Shown here: in pieces, positions 11,929 to 23,440 of the stretch
Layout: the number at the start of each line of letters is the position of its first letter
How positions within the stretch are numbered: the first letter of the stretch is position 1
DNA from: Rosa chinensis
Taxonomy: Eukaryota; Streptophyta; Magnoliopsida; Rosales; Rosaceae
NCBI RefSeq assembly: GCF_002994745.2
Contig: NC_037094.1
Span: 62,618,139 to 62,682,138, forward strand
DNA: 64,000 nt
Direction of reading: 5' to 3'
The notes under the pieces: model-generated
The model's database searches: none
What the model saw: the letters and a program-made list of their open reading frames with translations, nothing else
Told to the model about the DNA's origin: nothing
Program-made: the position numbers and the translations under genes

Positions 11929-12165
11929 TGTTCAAGTAAATCTAGAATATGTGTCTGGCCCAAACTCTAGGTTACTTAACCTAGTTGTAATAGGGTTAGA
12001 AATTAGCGATATTCTTGGAGATATTCATAGATATCTGATTAATTGTACGATTAACTTTCCTTGTATAACTCTGATTCTATGTCTTGTAATCCTCTATATA
12101 AAGAGACCTCTATTATCAATGAAAACACGACTCAATTCTCTCCCAATTTCAGTTTTCCTTAAACA
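11929..12165 (+). repeat. 3' LTR of copia element
   Basis: 237 bp, starting TGTTCAAG and ending TTAAACA, followed by the TSD TTGTG. Confidence 0.95.
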
Positions 12166-12206
12166 TTGTGTTTTTTTTTTCTTTAATAAAAATACAATTA
12201 TATAAA

Positions 12207-12555
12207 GAGAGAATTCCACAAATGGTCACTCAACTATGACTCATTCGACACTTTGATCACTCATGTTTCAAATATATCACTTTAGTCACTCAACTATTAC
12301 ACTGTCAATCACTTTAGTCACCCAAGGGGCATTTTATCTCACTTTGATCACTTCTCACATTCATTCTAACACATATTTCTCAATTTTTCATAATGGATTG
12401 AACGAAAATATCATTAATATTATGACAAATAATTTTTTTTTTAATGAAAGAAATTAAAGAAGTGACTAAAGTAAATAACAGAATTATAGTTGAGTGAATT
12501 TAAAAGGTAAGTGATTAAAGTGTAAAAATTGAGTGTCTATTTGAGATATTTTTCC
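12207..12555. mobile_element. MITE with 9-bp TSD (Mutator-type) in gene promoter
   Basis: A 349-bp AT-rich element flanked by perfect 9-bp repeats TTATATAAA (12198-12206 and 12556-12564). Its ends are imperfect inverted repeats: the left begins GAGAGAATTCCAC and the reversed right GGAAAAATATCTC, both then converging on CAAAT and CACTCAA. Inside, words such as TGGTCACTCAACTA recur in both orientations. It has no coding capacity. It sits about 160 bp upstream of the start codon of the zinc-finger gene, and its right TSD is that gene's TATA-like box. Confidence 0.8.
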
Positions 12556-12558
12556 TTA

Positions 12559-12566
12559 TATAAATA
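12559..12566 (+). promoter_or_regulatory. probable TATA box of zinc-finger gene
   Basis: TATAAATA lies about 150 bp upstream of the ATG, within and just past the right-hand TSD of the MITE. It is the best TATA match between the MITE and the gene. The position of transcription start is inferred, not seen. Confidence 0.55.
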
Positions 12567-12650
12567 TCTCTTTCCCCAACCCTATAACAACAACACGCCA
12601 CGTTAGAGGCTTTTGGTTGTGGCCGTCGGCCTACCAAAATCCATCATCAT

Positions 12651-12670
12651 CTCTCTCTCTCTCTCTCTCT
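12651..12670 (+). repeat. (CT)10 microsatellite in 5' UTR
   Basis: Ten CT units lie 46 bp upstream of the start codon, in the presumed 5' UTR. CT/GA runs are common in plant leader sequences. Confidence 0.85.
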
Positions 12671-12716
12671 GCATGAGAATCGAAGATCGAAACAGAGCAA
12701 GAAGCAAGCAAGCAAT

Positions 12717-13455
12717 ATGACAACAAACAAAGCAGGAAGCGCAGCATCAATTGAAGGTACCCATGAGTGTTGCATGTGTGGGGATTTTGGCTTCTCCTAC
12801 GAGCTTTTCCAATGCAAGGCCTGCCAGTTCAGATCTCAGCACAGGTAATCATATTTGTACTCCCTGTTATTTCAATTGACTTGTACCTATAGTTTCTGGG
12901 TTATTGAATTTGAAAAATAATTCAGTTTCATGACTATCATATAGGTACTGTAGCAATCTTTACCCAAAAGCAGAGTCCTACAGAATCTGCAATTGGTGCC
13001 TCACCCAGAAAGAAGAAACAAAAGAAAAGTCGCAGAATTCTTCAAATTCTTCATCTTCGTGCAAAAAAGACCAATCCCATCAAGAACATCTTCATCAGAA
13101 TCATGATTCCAAGGTCAACAGAATAAAAAAGAATTTACCGAAAGCCAGTCATGATCATCATACAGATGGTTCTGGTCTAAGAGGCAGCATGAAGCTTCAG
13201 CCAAGTGGCCCTATAAAGAAGCAGAAATCACTTGATCATCATCATAATCAGGTCTCATCATCACCAAGATCTCCGTCTCTGGTCAGAAAAAGGATCATCA
13301 CAAATGGAGCAAAGGAAGAGGCTGAGAAGATTAGGAGGACGAGATCAGAAGAGATATCAAACATAAACAGAATCAATAATCATGGGATCACAAGGCAGGT
13401 CTTTAGGAGTAGGGTGAGGAGGTACAAGCTTCTGGATGAAGTTTCAAGTCAATGA
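12717..13455 (+). CDS. plant PHD-like C4HC3 zinc-finger protein (two exons)
   Basis: The only intact host gene. Exon 1 is 12717-12844 and exon 2 is 12945-13455, with a 100-bp GT...AG intron between. The splice falls inside an Arg codon (AG|G) and keeps the frame, giving 212 residues. The N terminus holds a C4HC3 zinc-binding module: Cys18, Cys21, Cys33, Cys36, His42, Cys45, Cys58 and Cys61, ending CNWCL. This matches a plant family annotated as RING/FYVE/PHD zinc-finger superfamily proteins. The middle is low-complexity Ser/Lys/His-rich, probably disordered. The C terminus is basic and ends FRSRVRRYKLLDEVSSQ, which I recall as a conserved tail of the family. A nuclear role, perhaps histone reading or protein binding, is inferred from the family only. 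The ATG at 12717 is the first in frame with the zinc module. Confidence 0.9.
12845..12944 (+). other. intron of zinc-finger gene
   Basis: 100 bp, starting GTAATC and ending CATATAG. It is AT-rich as plant introns are. Removing it joins QH-R-YCSN in frame within the zinc module. Confidence 0.92.
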
Positions 13456-15940
13456 CCCTAGTTGACTTGGCTATTTGGCAACTACTATTCCTATTTCCTT
13501 TTCTCAACTTTATTTTCTAGAAGACATTGCATAGAAATATAAATGGTCCTTGAATTATGAAAGATAAAATTTGATTCAATGTGAATAAGCCATGGGATTG
13601 ATAGGTGTAGTGGGAGGTGAACTTGACAATTATTACTTTCTTTTTCACTCCCATGTTACTTAGTAATTTGCAAATAAATGTGAAAATAATAAGATCCTAG
13701 GTTAGTTGTTCAGTACATCAGATGCGGATGAGTTAGGCATTTCAAGAAAATGACATAAAAGGAGACTTACTTTTTTTTATTTTCTTTTTTTTTATGGAAT
13801 GACAAATTGTACAATTTTCAGACTTTTTTTTGCGTGAATCAAGGCCGAAATCCGTTCAAGTTAGATTAGATTCTCACACCACAAATTCATTCGAAGAAAA
13901 TGAATGTAACAAGAGGGAAGTAATGTAATGGAAAAAGAAACAAATAGGGGGAAAGTAATGTCTATATCTCACGAATTAGAGCTTTATTGGAAAATCTTGA
14001 ACAACATAGATCATGAGCCAAATATGCCTTCTTGCAAATGGGCTCAAAAGCATCTCCGAAGCATGCAAATATATAAAGAGATTTCGTATTATATATCTTC
14101 AACAATGGAACACCTTTTAATCACGAACACCGTTTCTCAGTTCTATCCATAGAGATAAACATTCTTTCACAAGTAAAACCATCTTTGTGAATAACTGTAG
14201 TTAATAATTTATTTATTGGAACTCAATTAGTTAAGTTTGAAGTTTGAGCTAGAACTTCCAAAGGTAAACCAAATGTGTGGTTATGCACAGCCCATAACCA
14301 AATCAATATAGGGTAGGTGCAATCAAACCTACTATCTAGCCACATTTTAGTATTTTACTCCTTATCAAAAACAAGGACCCTAGATTTTGGCCTTTTCTTT
14401 ATTAAGTGGGGCTATCTAAAGGTTCCAAGTTGCTCTTAAGGTGCAAGAACAAATCGAACTCTCTGGATTTTATTGGAAAACTAGACAGATTCCAGTAGGA
14501 GATATTTTAGTAGTTTTTCTTTGGCAAATTGTATCCAAGACTCCAAGTGAATAAATCAGTAAAATATGTTGGAAAATATTGGAATAAGTTGACTTGGTAA
14601 AGGGCAAATCCAAACTTTGTCATTTTCAAATCCATCTGATTGGAAAATGGCAAAATCATTCTGGCGGTAACAATTTTTTTTGTTTAGTTCTAGACTTCTA
14701 GCCTACCTGGGAGGAATTTTTTTAACTGTAAATAAATAACCTCCTCTCATATCTCTTGGACATTAAAAAAATTGTATACTATGTTTTGATTTGTAAAAGA
14801 TAATGTATTCAAGTGTAACTTGTGGCATGGTTCACAGGTCTAAATTGAATTTGGATTTGTATGGAGCAAGCTAGCTTATTTGAGAAGGTTAAACCAAAAA
14901 TATTGGACACAAACCAGAGCTTTCTCCACCAACAGAAGAAAAGCTTAATTGCACGCAAGGTGGATAGGGAAGTAAAGGCGATCGTTGTAATGCAAGAGTC
15001 TCAATGAGCTTATTGAGCGTTTTTGTGCTTCAGATTGTACATGAGAAATGTTGGTAATGAAAAAAAGTTAAGGTAGTAGCTAAATTGCTAAAAAGAACTG
15101 ATGTAAATACAATTGTGGAGGCAATGAAAACTGAAATGGATATTTCCACATACTGCCCTAGCTCCATTCTCCATCTTGGGTAGATGAATTCAATAAAATT
15201 TCCGACCAAACTCCGTATATAAATTGAATTACTAATTTAACGTTCAAGTTAAAAATTGAGTTATTATTTATTAGTGACTTCACAAAATTCTTTTTTTTTT
15301 CTTTTTGTGCCAATAATTTTAAAAAAAGATTGAGTTGCCTTTATCATTTCTGTTGGCAAAATAGAACTCATCATCTGTTTTCTAGACAACAGCTTATTGA
15401 TTGATGATCAATTGATCATGTGCAAATTTTCTAAAGCAATGATGTCGATGGGCTAACTTATATTATGGGCACATGGTATCAGTTTTAGAAACTTGACAAA
15501 ATAAAATCACAACAATATATTTTATCATTGATCGCCAATATGATGAAACTAATGATCAACAACTAGTACCTAATTCACGTTCTTTCACATGCATGCTCTC
15601 AACTTTTGGAGCGAACTTTTTCTGAAATTACAACCCAATCCGGTACCTTTGAACATGTTTCTCGATGTTGGGCCACGATATTAATTCTTCAGTACAATTT
15701 GGGGACCTATGCATATTATATGGCTGGCCCAAACCAGTTACTTTCAATTGAAACGCCTAGTTTGTGTACTCTAGTAGGGATGCACTGTTGACACCGGAAT
15801 ACAGAAGATACAGCATTGCTAACTGTGAGAATTCTAAGAGCTGAAGGCCATAAATTTACGGTATTTAAGACCTTTCGATACATTAAATTATTCTTTTTGA
15901 CAAAATTATATAAAAATTATTAAATCTAAATTAAAAGATT
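13456..15940. other. intergenic, 3' UTR of zinc-finger gene then AT-rich spacer
   Basis: The first few hundred bases presumably hold the 3' UTR and polyadenylation region. The rest is AT-rich with poly-T runs near 13770-13795 and 15290-15305. Frames at 13928-14152 and 15606-15791 show no recognisable motif, and I do not call them genes. No TIR, LTR or RNA gene is visible. Confidence 0.6.
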
Positions 15941-16719
15941 GCGTAATGCGTAGTGCAGTATAGCAAATTGTTACTGAAGCTAACAATTGGTGGGTTAAGC
16001 CAAGTTAGAGCAGAGTATCTGAAGCATCAGACTTTCTGGACTGTACCAAAAAGATCTATTTCTTCTTTGGCCTGGAAAAGCATTTTTGACTCTAGACATT
16101 TACTCTCCATTGGAATTAGATGGATTATTGGTGATGGTAAGTCTATCAATTTCTGGTTATTTAACTGGATTTATCCTTTTCCACAGATTATTTTTCTTTC
16201 TGAAGCTCAAAAACAACATATTAATACTCAAGAAGTTGTGGCTGAATATAATTTGAATAGACCATGGAATGTCTCAAAACTCTCTACAGTTCTTCCTGTT
16301 GATGTGGTTAATAAGATACAGTAGGTTCCTAATCCTTTTTAACCTTTTCCTGATGAAATGGTATGGGGTCCTAATGGTAATGCTAAATTTATAATAAAGT
16401 CTGCTTCTAATTAATGACTCAAAATATAGCTGTTCACTCTAAATGTAAGCTTTTACTCAAAATGTGGAAACAAAATCTTCCTCCCAAGATTAAAGTTTTT
16501 ACTTGGCAGTTACTCAGAAAACGTCCTTCTACTAGAGACCAGATTGATACTAGACATTTTATCGATAGAAATTGCCCTTTATGTGACTGTTGTTGAGGAA
16601 TTCGATCATTTATTTTTCAAATGTCCTCAAATTAACTAACCAGATTTGGTGTTCTGTTTTCCCTAATCTCCAACCTCAAACTTGGGAAAGTTCGTTCGTT
16701 GATTGGATTGATATTCTTT
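15941..16719 (+). pseudogene. LINE ORF2 fragment, RT C-terminal part and zinc-binding domain
   Basis: This is the upstream half of a plant LINE (non-LTR retrotransposon) ORF2 that resumes at 42273. The first frame contains SLAWKSIFDSRHLL and IRWIIGDGKSINFWLFNW, typical of the region after RT. The next holds LPPKIKVFTWQLLRKRPSTR and CPLCDC, the zinc-binding RVT-associated domain (PF13966-like). Stops and a frameshift after CPLCDC break it. The RT catalytic core is absent, so the copy is 5' truncated. It stops at 16719, where a solo LTR inserted. The frame continues exactly at 42268. Confidence 0.85.
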
Positions 16720-19176
16720 TGTTATGTCCCCCGTTCCTTAATTTACCCATGTACTGGTCATTTGGACAGTAAGCAATAATTTCTTTTACTTTTAACTTCG
16801 TTTCGATACTTTTAAATGCTCCAAAAGTTAACTTTTCATTTCATTCATCATTTGAGAAAATTCATTTCCTTCACGAAAGTTGTAGAGAACGTCAAACCGA
16901 GTTTGTGGACACGTGACACGCAAAAATTGGAGTTCGTATGACGAAGTTATGGTCTAAAAACTAAAAGTTACTGTTTCGAGAAGTTTCTATAAATAGAAAC
17001 TTTCCATTTTCGTCTGGAAACCGTAACATTTTTCTCTCTGGCCAACCCGATTTTATCGACCAGACCTGATATGAAAACCAGGCGGGTTCTCCACCTTCCT
17101 GCCATCTAAAGACGGCGCACTGGAGCCGATCAAAGAGTCTCGGCATCGCCTTTCAACTTCCGGCCCCGACTTCTACCAACAGTCGACCACGGTGACAAAT
17201 CGAAGGAAAAAAAAGGGAGCAACAACACTTTCCAACCACCTCCAGCGACTATGCCAGCAAGGTTTTGAAGCCCATTCACCGTAGAGCAGACCTTTCAAAC
17301 GGCTTAGGACGATTCGAAGCTAGGAGGGAGGATCGGGCTTTGAAAGTTTTTGGAGTAATTTCGGCCTCTTCCTTTTCTAAGTAAATTCTGGCTAATCCCT
17401 TTGTTTTTTTCGATTTGTGGTAGTTGAAGAAGTTGTTTAAGATGTAGAGAGGAAGATTTTGGCATAGGTGGTGTGACCCAATTTGAGGGTCGGAGATGGA
17501 GGAGTGTGGGCTCAACGCACCGCTTCTTCTCGTGGCGCGCGGGGCCAATTCTGGCCTCCTAATTTGGTTGGTTGGATTCCTTGTAACATTTAGAACCTGT
17601 AGGTATGATTTTGGTGGAAATCGGAGAAAGATTGGGTATCAATTGTGAATTTTTGAAGTATCAAAGTTTCGGGTGTTGATCTTCGAAAATCCAACCATTG
17701 GATTTTCTTCGTTTTCATCCAAGAATGTTAGAATCAATGAAATATTGTTGGTGAAGTGTGGTTTGATTCCGAGGAGTTTTGGAACTTTTAGGTTTCTGAT
17801 GGTCGAAGATATCGAGTTTTCTATTTATTTATTGTAAAATTAGTTCGGGCCTTCCGTTTGGTTATTTAAGATGTATTGTTGTGTACAGAATGACATACCT
17901 AGCCACTGCTTGGTGAGTAAATCCTTACATATGACAGCCTAAGTTGTACTGTGAGAGGACTTTGATTTTAAATTATGCATTCATTTATATTTTCGAATTA
18001 ACCATTTATTTAATTATCATATTATTTATTTATTGAGTTTATGTTCATTTTAAAGGAATGCATAATTTGTAAAATGAATTATGCATTCATAAATTTTTCT
18101 TCTTCTTCTCCTTCTTCTTCTTCTTCTTCTTCCTTCTTCTCCTTCTTCTCCTTCTTCTTCTTCCTTCATCTTCTTCCCTCCCTCCTTGATTTGATTTGGA
18201 CACCCAAATCTAGGTACCCAAAATCTGATTTTCATCTCCTCCTCCTTATTCTTCTTCCTTCTTCCTTCTCCTCCTCCTCCTCCTCCTCCTCCTCCTCCTT
18301 CTTCTTCTTCTTCCTCCCTCCCCGATATCAAGTTTTGATTTGGACACCCAAATCTAATTTTCTTCTCCCCCTCCTTCTTCTTCCTTCTTCTCTTTCTTCT
18401 TCTTCTTCTTCCTCCCTCCCTCCCCAATATCAAGATTTGATTTGGAAACCTGAATCTGGTTTTCTTCTCCTCCTCCTTCTTCTTTTTCTTCTTCTTCCTT
18501 CTCCTTCTTCTTCCTTCTTCTTCTTCTACAATTTTTTTTTGTTAATCCATGAAGATACAGATTTGCCCTTACAAATTTGACCTAAATCACATTGACTAAC
18601 GAGGGCCGTAACGACATACACCGATTTTGGGTCAAAATTGGAACTTCATGTACTGAAGTTAATTCTTTGAAACCAAATACACCGAACTTTGGAACGGCCT
18701 ATATTTCATGTACCATTCTTAAAATTTTCCTAATAATTTTTTATGAATTGTTTTCCAATGTGATTTTCAAAATTTAATACATATTTATTCGTCAATTTTG
18801 AGATTTCTGAAAGATTTTCAAAACTGAGATTTTTGATGAAATTATAATTATATAGTATTTATCGACTTTCGGTTTTGGCACTGGGAATGGTTTAGTGATG
18901 ATTTCTTAGGATTCTATTAAGATTTCATATTTGGATATTGATTATGATATATGATTTATAATGTAATCTCGCATTCGAATTTCTTTTATGAATTGTGTTC
19001 TTATCGAATCTATTTTGGCGTGTGGGACACGTTGTCGAATTTAATTGATTTATCATTAGATTTACCCTGTACACCGTACTCGTGCTTTTATTTGCAAGAT
19101 TTTGGGAAAGCTTTATTGAGTTTTGGTTTTCGGATGTTTTTCTTCACCGTACTTGGGTTGATTTATTTGGCTCTCC
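16720..19176 (+). repeat. outer solo LTR, left segment
   Basis: First 2.46 kb of the LTR. It holds the TATAAATA box, a GC-rich leader-like stretch near 17040-17280, and the expanded CTT/TCC tracts at 18097-18535. No credible gene is present; the long frame at 18041-18580 is only the repeat tract. Confidence 0.85.
18097..18535 (+). repeat. polypyrimidine CTT/TCC tracts in a ~120-bp tandem repeat
   Basis: Four nearly pure pyrimidine blocks of CTT and TCC triplets are separated by a recurring phrase (ATTTGATTTGGACACCCAAAT, GATATCAAG and variants) at about 18190, 18328 and 18430. This makes a diverged tandem repeat of roughly 115-140 bp, present about three times. Mirror-repeat pyrimidine tracts like this can adopt triplex structures. 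Confidence 0.85.
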
Positions 19177-19191
19177 CACTACACCAATAAC

Positions 19192-19677
19192 TTTTTTGCA
19201 CAACAAAAAAAAAAAGTGTTATGTGATGAAGAAAAGTGAATTATACAACACGTTTACAAAATTTGTGTTGTATAAGGTGGTTAAAATTTTGAACTTTTTA
19301 GCTAGTAGGTCATTGTCGAACAGTTAAGAGAATAGTTTGTTGTGTGAATGAAAAAAAAATAGCGGCAGATTTCCCTCTTAGCCTAACTCAAATTTGGCTC
19401 TAAATTGGTACTCCAAAGGACAACATAATAATTATATCTGTTGTATGAGTGTAGCTTGCAAAATATCATACAACAGTTTTTTACTTTGTGCTGTCCAAGT
19501 AATGAAGATATATACGGGCAGGATTTCAATGCATCCAAAATGTCATTCATTCCCCCAAAAAGAACAAACTTTGATCGAAATGTAGGTTAGACATATGTAC
19601 TCCTACAACGTAATTTCTTATTTGTGTTGTCTCAATGAGAGATACCTATCCCTACTATCCCTAGCCCAAAACTGGTA
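19192..19677. other. CACTA subterminal region, left
   Basis: AT-rich, with repeated GTGTTGTAT / CATACAAC words in both orientations, typical of CACTA subterminal repeats. No gene seen. Confidence 0.65.
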
Positions 19678-19682
19678 CTATG

Positions 19683-22440
19683 TGTAATGCCCCAGAAATT
19701 CGTATTTATTTTCCGAGGATTGTTCGGAATCTAATTTTTGGTTATTGGACAATTTCGTGGCTCGTGGATGGAGCGAAAGTGTTTCAGACGAATTTTTATT
19801 CGAAAAGTATGGTTTTAGGGGGGCACAAAGGTTGACTTTTTATTTGTTGGGATTCTCTAAAAACTTCTTTCACGAAAATGGTAGAACGCGTCGATACGAC
19901 TTCGTGGATATGTGGAACGTAAAAATCGGAATTCGTATGTGGAAGTTTTGGATATTTTTGGAAATCACTATAAATAGAAATTTCCCTTTCGGGAAATTTA
20001 CTATTTTCATTGGGTTTCTATTTCCGGAAATCAGAACCTCCGTTCTCTCTCATCTTTGCGTCAAACCCGACCCGGCTTTTTCGACGATCTCTGGCAACCT
20101 CTACCGACTCGTCTCCTTGTTCTGGTCGTCCTGGTGGTGGCCTCTAGCATCGATTCTTGATCACGGTGGTGCAGCAACACAGTGAACTCGAGTGCAGTCG
20201 GACTCGATCGAAAATCCTAGTTCCGGCGACGTCACGGCTTCAAGTTTTCTAGGTTGAGTTCGTGGAAGCCACCCTGATCAATCTGTGGTGTTTGTTTTGA
20301 TCGATTCACGTTGGAATCGGATCAACTCAAGGTGAACAATTCACTGTGGCTTGTGGCGGCGATCTAAGCTGTCTTGGCTTGAACCCCAGGTATTAAAGTT
20401 GATCTATTTGGTGTTCTTGACATTTTGGATGGTTGGATTAATCTAGTTTTGAGTTTTGGCCAGTGGTAGTTGAGGTGGTTATGCCACCAATTATGGCGGC
20501 ATTTTTGGCGGCCTTCTGACCATGTATTGGATAGTTTCTGGCATTATATATCATCTACTCGTCGATATGAGCGTTTTAATATATAATACATAATTTTTGG
20601 AGATCGTATGAATATGTTGTGATTTTTACTGTTTTGGACCGTTCGATGATTCGATCCATGAGAATTCGAGCATCCGATCGACTTGTGGTTTAGTCATATC
20701 GATCATGGAAGTATTCCGGAGACTTTGGGAGGTCTCGGATGTGGTTTCACCTCAATTGGCGTTACTTTGGGATTGTGGTTCGATTTGGGGATTCTAACTT
20801 TAATTAATTGTGATTCGTTGACTGAATCAAGGCTGTGTTTTCCTTAGGTGCTTGATAGAGTGCGTTTTGTAAGTGGTCTAGTGGTGTGAAGACGCAGCGA
20901 GAGTTTCGAGAGTAATCTCACAATGTTCATTTACGAACGAAGTTACCTTTGTCATTTTGAGAGTTATTGATTTCACTGCAACTATAGTTGGTATTAGTGG
21001 CATTCCTGAGTGAATGACCACGTATATATATATTTATGTGAAATATATATGTGTGGGTGAGTTCATTCTCATTTTGTGATGTGACTTTTCGGGAAACAAT
21101 TATGTTGGGAAATGGTATTTCCTATTGTTTTGAAAAGTGTTTGAGGATTTGGAGAGTTACAAGTTGTGCTTCTCCTTTTGGGTTGGGTAATATTTTCAGG
21201 TCAGGTATGACCATTTTTAATTTTTTAATCTGACGATCGATGGTCCGAGGATTTGGGGAGTCATAGGTTGTGATTTCTCCGTTTGATTTGATTTGACATT
21301 TTGGGTCCAGTGCGACTCGTTTAACGTTTTGATCTGAGGGTCAGGTTGACCTAAGGATCTGGGGTTGCAGGTTGCATCCTCAGGCATTGTTATATAAGGT
21401 TGAACCTTGGCCGGGTGACAGGTTACGATTTAGTTAGAGCTCTAGTCTGTTGCCATTGTGCATCATGGGGGGTAGCGGGGAGCTATCTGATGCTCATGAG
21501 TACGTGTTTTAAAAGTGAGTTTCGGGGATTCTTTTTTTTAAATGTTTGGGGAGGACTTGTGTATCAAATTCTATTTGTTAAGTTAACGATAGATATGATT
21601 GATGTGTGTTGATGTTTTATCTAGTTGGACCGAAGTTTCATATTCTATTTGTTAGGTTAACAAATGATATGTTTTGTCGTGAGTTGACTATTATTATCTA
21701 GGTTGGATCGATTTATCATATTTGAATTGTTAGGTTAACGATTTATATGATTTTGTCACGGGGTGACTTGTGTTGATTTGAGAATGTGTTTTAAAAGGGA
21801 GTTTCGGGGATTCTTTCTTTTAACTGTCCGGGGAGGACTTGTGTATCATATTGAATTGTCAGAGTTTCAACTAATATAGTTTCCGTCACGGGGTGATTTG
21901 AGTTGTTTCTTTTGGGAAAAGAATGTGTTGTTTTGGGAAAACAAGGTGTGTGTTCCTTTTTACGAGTTTATGGGTTTCCTCGTAGGGCTAGTTGTGCGTG
22001 CGTGTTTTGAGTTACTTATACGGGCTTGCAAAAGCTTACCGGGTTTGTTGTGTGGCAACCCGGTGCACCATTCAAACAGTGTACAGGTTAATACTGCAGG
22101 TCAGGATAATCGTGGCTGATGCTGAGGTAGCGCCATTTGCAGCTTTACACTAGGAAGCCATTTTTGTGACTTTACCATTATTAAGACTTTCGCTTATAGC
22201 GAGCTCTGAAGAGCATTTATGTTTTATTTTGTTGTTGACAATTTAATGCGTAAGCTTGTGTAATATATAACTTTATGAAGCGAGTGTATATTAACTTTGA
22301 GGGTTCAGGGCATCAGTATGTACTTGGTTTAAAAGGAAAAAGTTTCTAGATATTTTGTATTGATGGCTGAACGATCACGCATGTATAATTATGAGATTAT
22401 ATATCGATTTTTATTTGTGTTAAAAATCAATTGCGTGACA
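19683..22440 (+). mobile_element. inner solo LTR inside the CACTA
   Basis: 2,758 bp between perfect 5-bp TSDs CTATG (19678-19682 and 22441-22445). It begins TGTAATGCCCCAG and ends TTGCGTGACA. A TATAAATA box lies at 19969-19976. Duplicated stretches near 21480-21560 and 21790-21860 (both with GAGTTTCGGGGATTCTTT) are internal. It has no primer site, polypurine tract or coding region, so it is a solo LTR. Its start and box resemble the outer solo LTR but the bodies differ, which suggests two families of the same gypsy lineage. Open frames inside it (19745-20185, 21898-22119) are not protein-like. Confidence 0.93.
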
Positions 22441-22445
22441 CTATG

Positions 22446-22584
22446 ATTGCACATAGGCGGGAACTATCCCTCCTTGCTCCCTCAGTTCAAATTTAAACTA
22501 TGTATAATCAGATAACATAACTTCATATATGTGTTGTCTGATTCATGAATACAAAATAATAAAAAACTAAACCCCTGCGCCTTG
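22446..22584. other. CACTA sequence between the two guest elements
   Basis: Short AT-rich CACTA segment containing TGTTGTCTGATT, one of the subterminal-type words, and ending in the TSD ATAGC (22585-22589) of element A. Confidence 0.6.
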
Positions 22585-22589
22585 ATAGC

Positions 22590-23098
22590 TGTTAATGCTC
22601 AAAGTCCGGCGGTAGCCGATCTTTCGTTTAACGCGGGTCCGATGGGCGAACCGTTACTCTGAGGACTTGATGGCCTTCGCTAGCTGCCACACGAGAGACA
22701 GGGCGTCAGAGGGAAACCGCGTTGGGCGGTCTTCACTTCTTCGATGCCTAAGTCAGTCAATGTATACAAGCAGCATAACAGTAAATGAGTAGTAAATGCG
22801 TAGTTAATGAGGAGAGAGGAGAGAACCTTTTATAGGTGGGGAGAAGGTTGATCTTCTTCTTTTTTTCGATGTGGGACTGATGTGCTTCGATTCCCAGCGT
22901 CTGGAGCTTCTGACGCTATCTTGGCCCGGCGCGTGGAGGCACGTCAGCGGTGATCTGGGGGCGATCCGGGGCTCAGGCGGTAGCCCGCCTGGCTGTGCCT
23001 TCGCAGGTCACTCCTTTGGTGAGAGTCGGTACCTCTGGCGGTAAAATGAGCGTGGCTCATTATAGCTAATTATGCTTGCAAACGCACATGTAGGTACA
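22590..23098 (-). repeat. 3' LTR of element A
   Basis: 509 bp, paired with 39330-39838. On the minus strand it begins TGTACCTACATG and ends GAGCATTAACA. It contains the CCTATAAAAGG promoter box. Confidence 0.95.
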
Positions 23099-23115
23099 AG
23101 TCCCCCAAGTCCCCA
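23099..23115 (-). other. polypurine tract of element A
   Basis: On the minus strand TGGGGACTTGGGGGACT abuts the TG of the 3' LTR. Confidence 0.85.
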
Positions 23116-23214
23116 GTCAAGGAGGGCAATCTTGGTTGGGGAGTTGATCGGCGGTGTGAAGCGTTACCTCCGCTAGACTTGCAAAAGCATAATTAGCGTC
23201 AGTGCGTTGTCAAC

Positions 23215-23440
23215 CATGGATTTACTGAGCGAACGCTTTATACCCTTTCGGGTGGGCCCCTGCTAGGCCCGCCAGGGAGTCCCCTACTCCCTAGCTAAGA
23301 CGGACCTTCGGATGGTCGGCAAATTGTTTGTTGAGGGGGCTGCACGGAGCAGAGGGCGTTGGGTAGCGAGCCCAATCTTTAGTACCTAAATGACGGGGGT
23401 CAACGTACCTGATCAGGGCCGTCGTAGACTGTTGACAAGT
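23215..23440 (-). repeat. conserved Tat 3' module (element A copy)
   Basis: A segment of roughly 200-230 bp lying between the polypurine tract and the tandem array. Clear homologues occur in B (35540-35790), C (56670-56950), D (59930-60185) and the older relic (57650-57900). Shared words include CTCCCCCTCAACAAACAAT and GGGGGACTCCCTGG on the minus strand. It is not coding. Its retention in the non-coding element B suggests a cis function. Confidence 0.8.

Larger units (their letters stand above)
5938..12165 (+). mobile_element. complete but decayed Ty1/copia retrotransposon
   Basis: A 6,228-bp element with matching 5-bp TSDs TTGTG at 5933-5937 and 12166-12170. Two 237-bp LTRs flank a primer-binding site, gag, integrase, RT, RNase H and a polypurine tract in copia order. 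About 17 of 237 LTR positions differ (roughly 7%), almost all transitions, so it is old and its pol is riddled with stops. The first base of the 5' LTR has changed from T to A. It lies 551 bp upstream of the zinc-finger gene and points toward it. Confidence 0.95.

Noticed and set aside
13928..14152. Possible small gene downstream of the zinc-finger gene
   Set aside because: 74-codon frame with no motif, splice sites or neighbours to support it.
18041..18580. Long Ser/Phe/Leu-rich plus-strand ORF and its Arg/Glu/Lys-rich antisense partner
   Set aside because: Both are translations of CTT/TCC repeat tracts inside an LTR.
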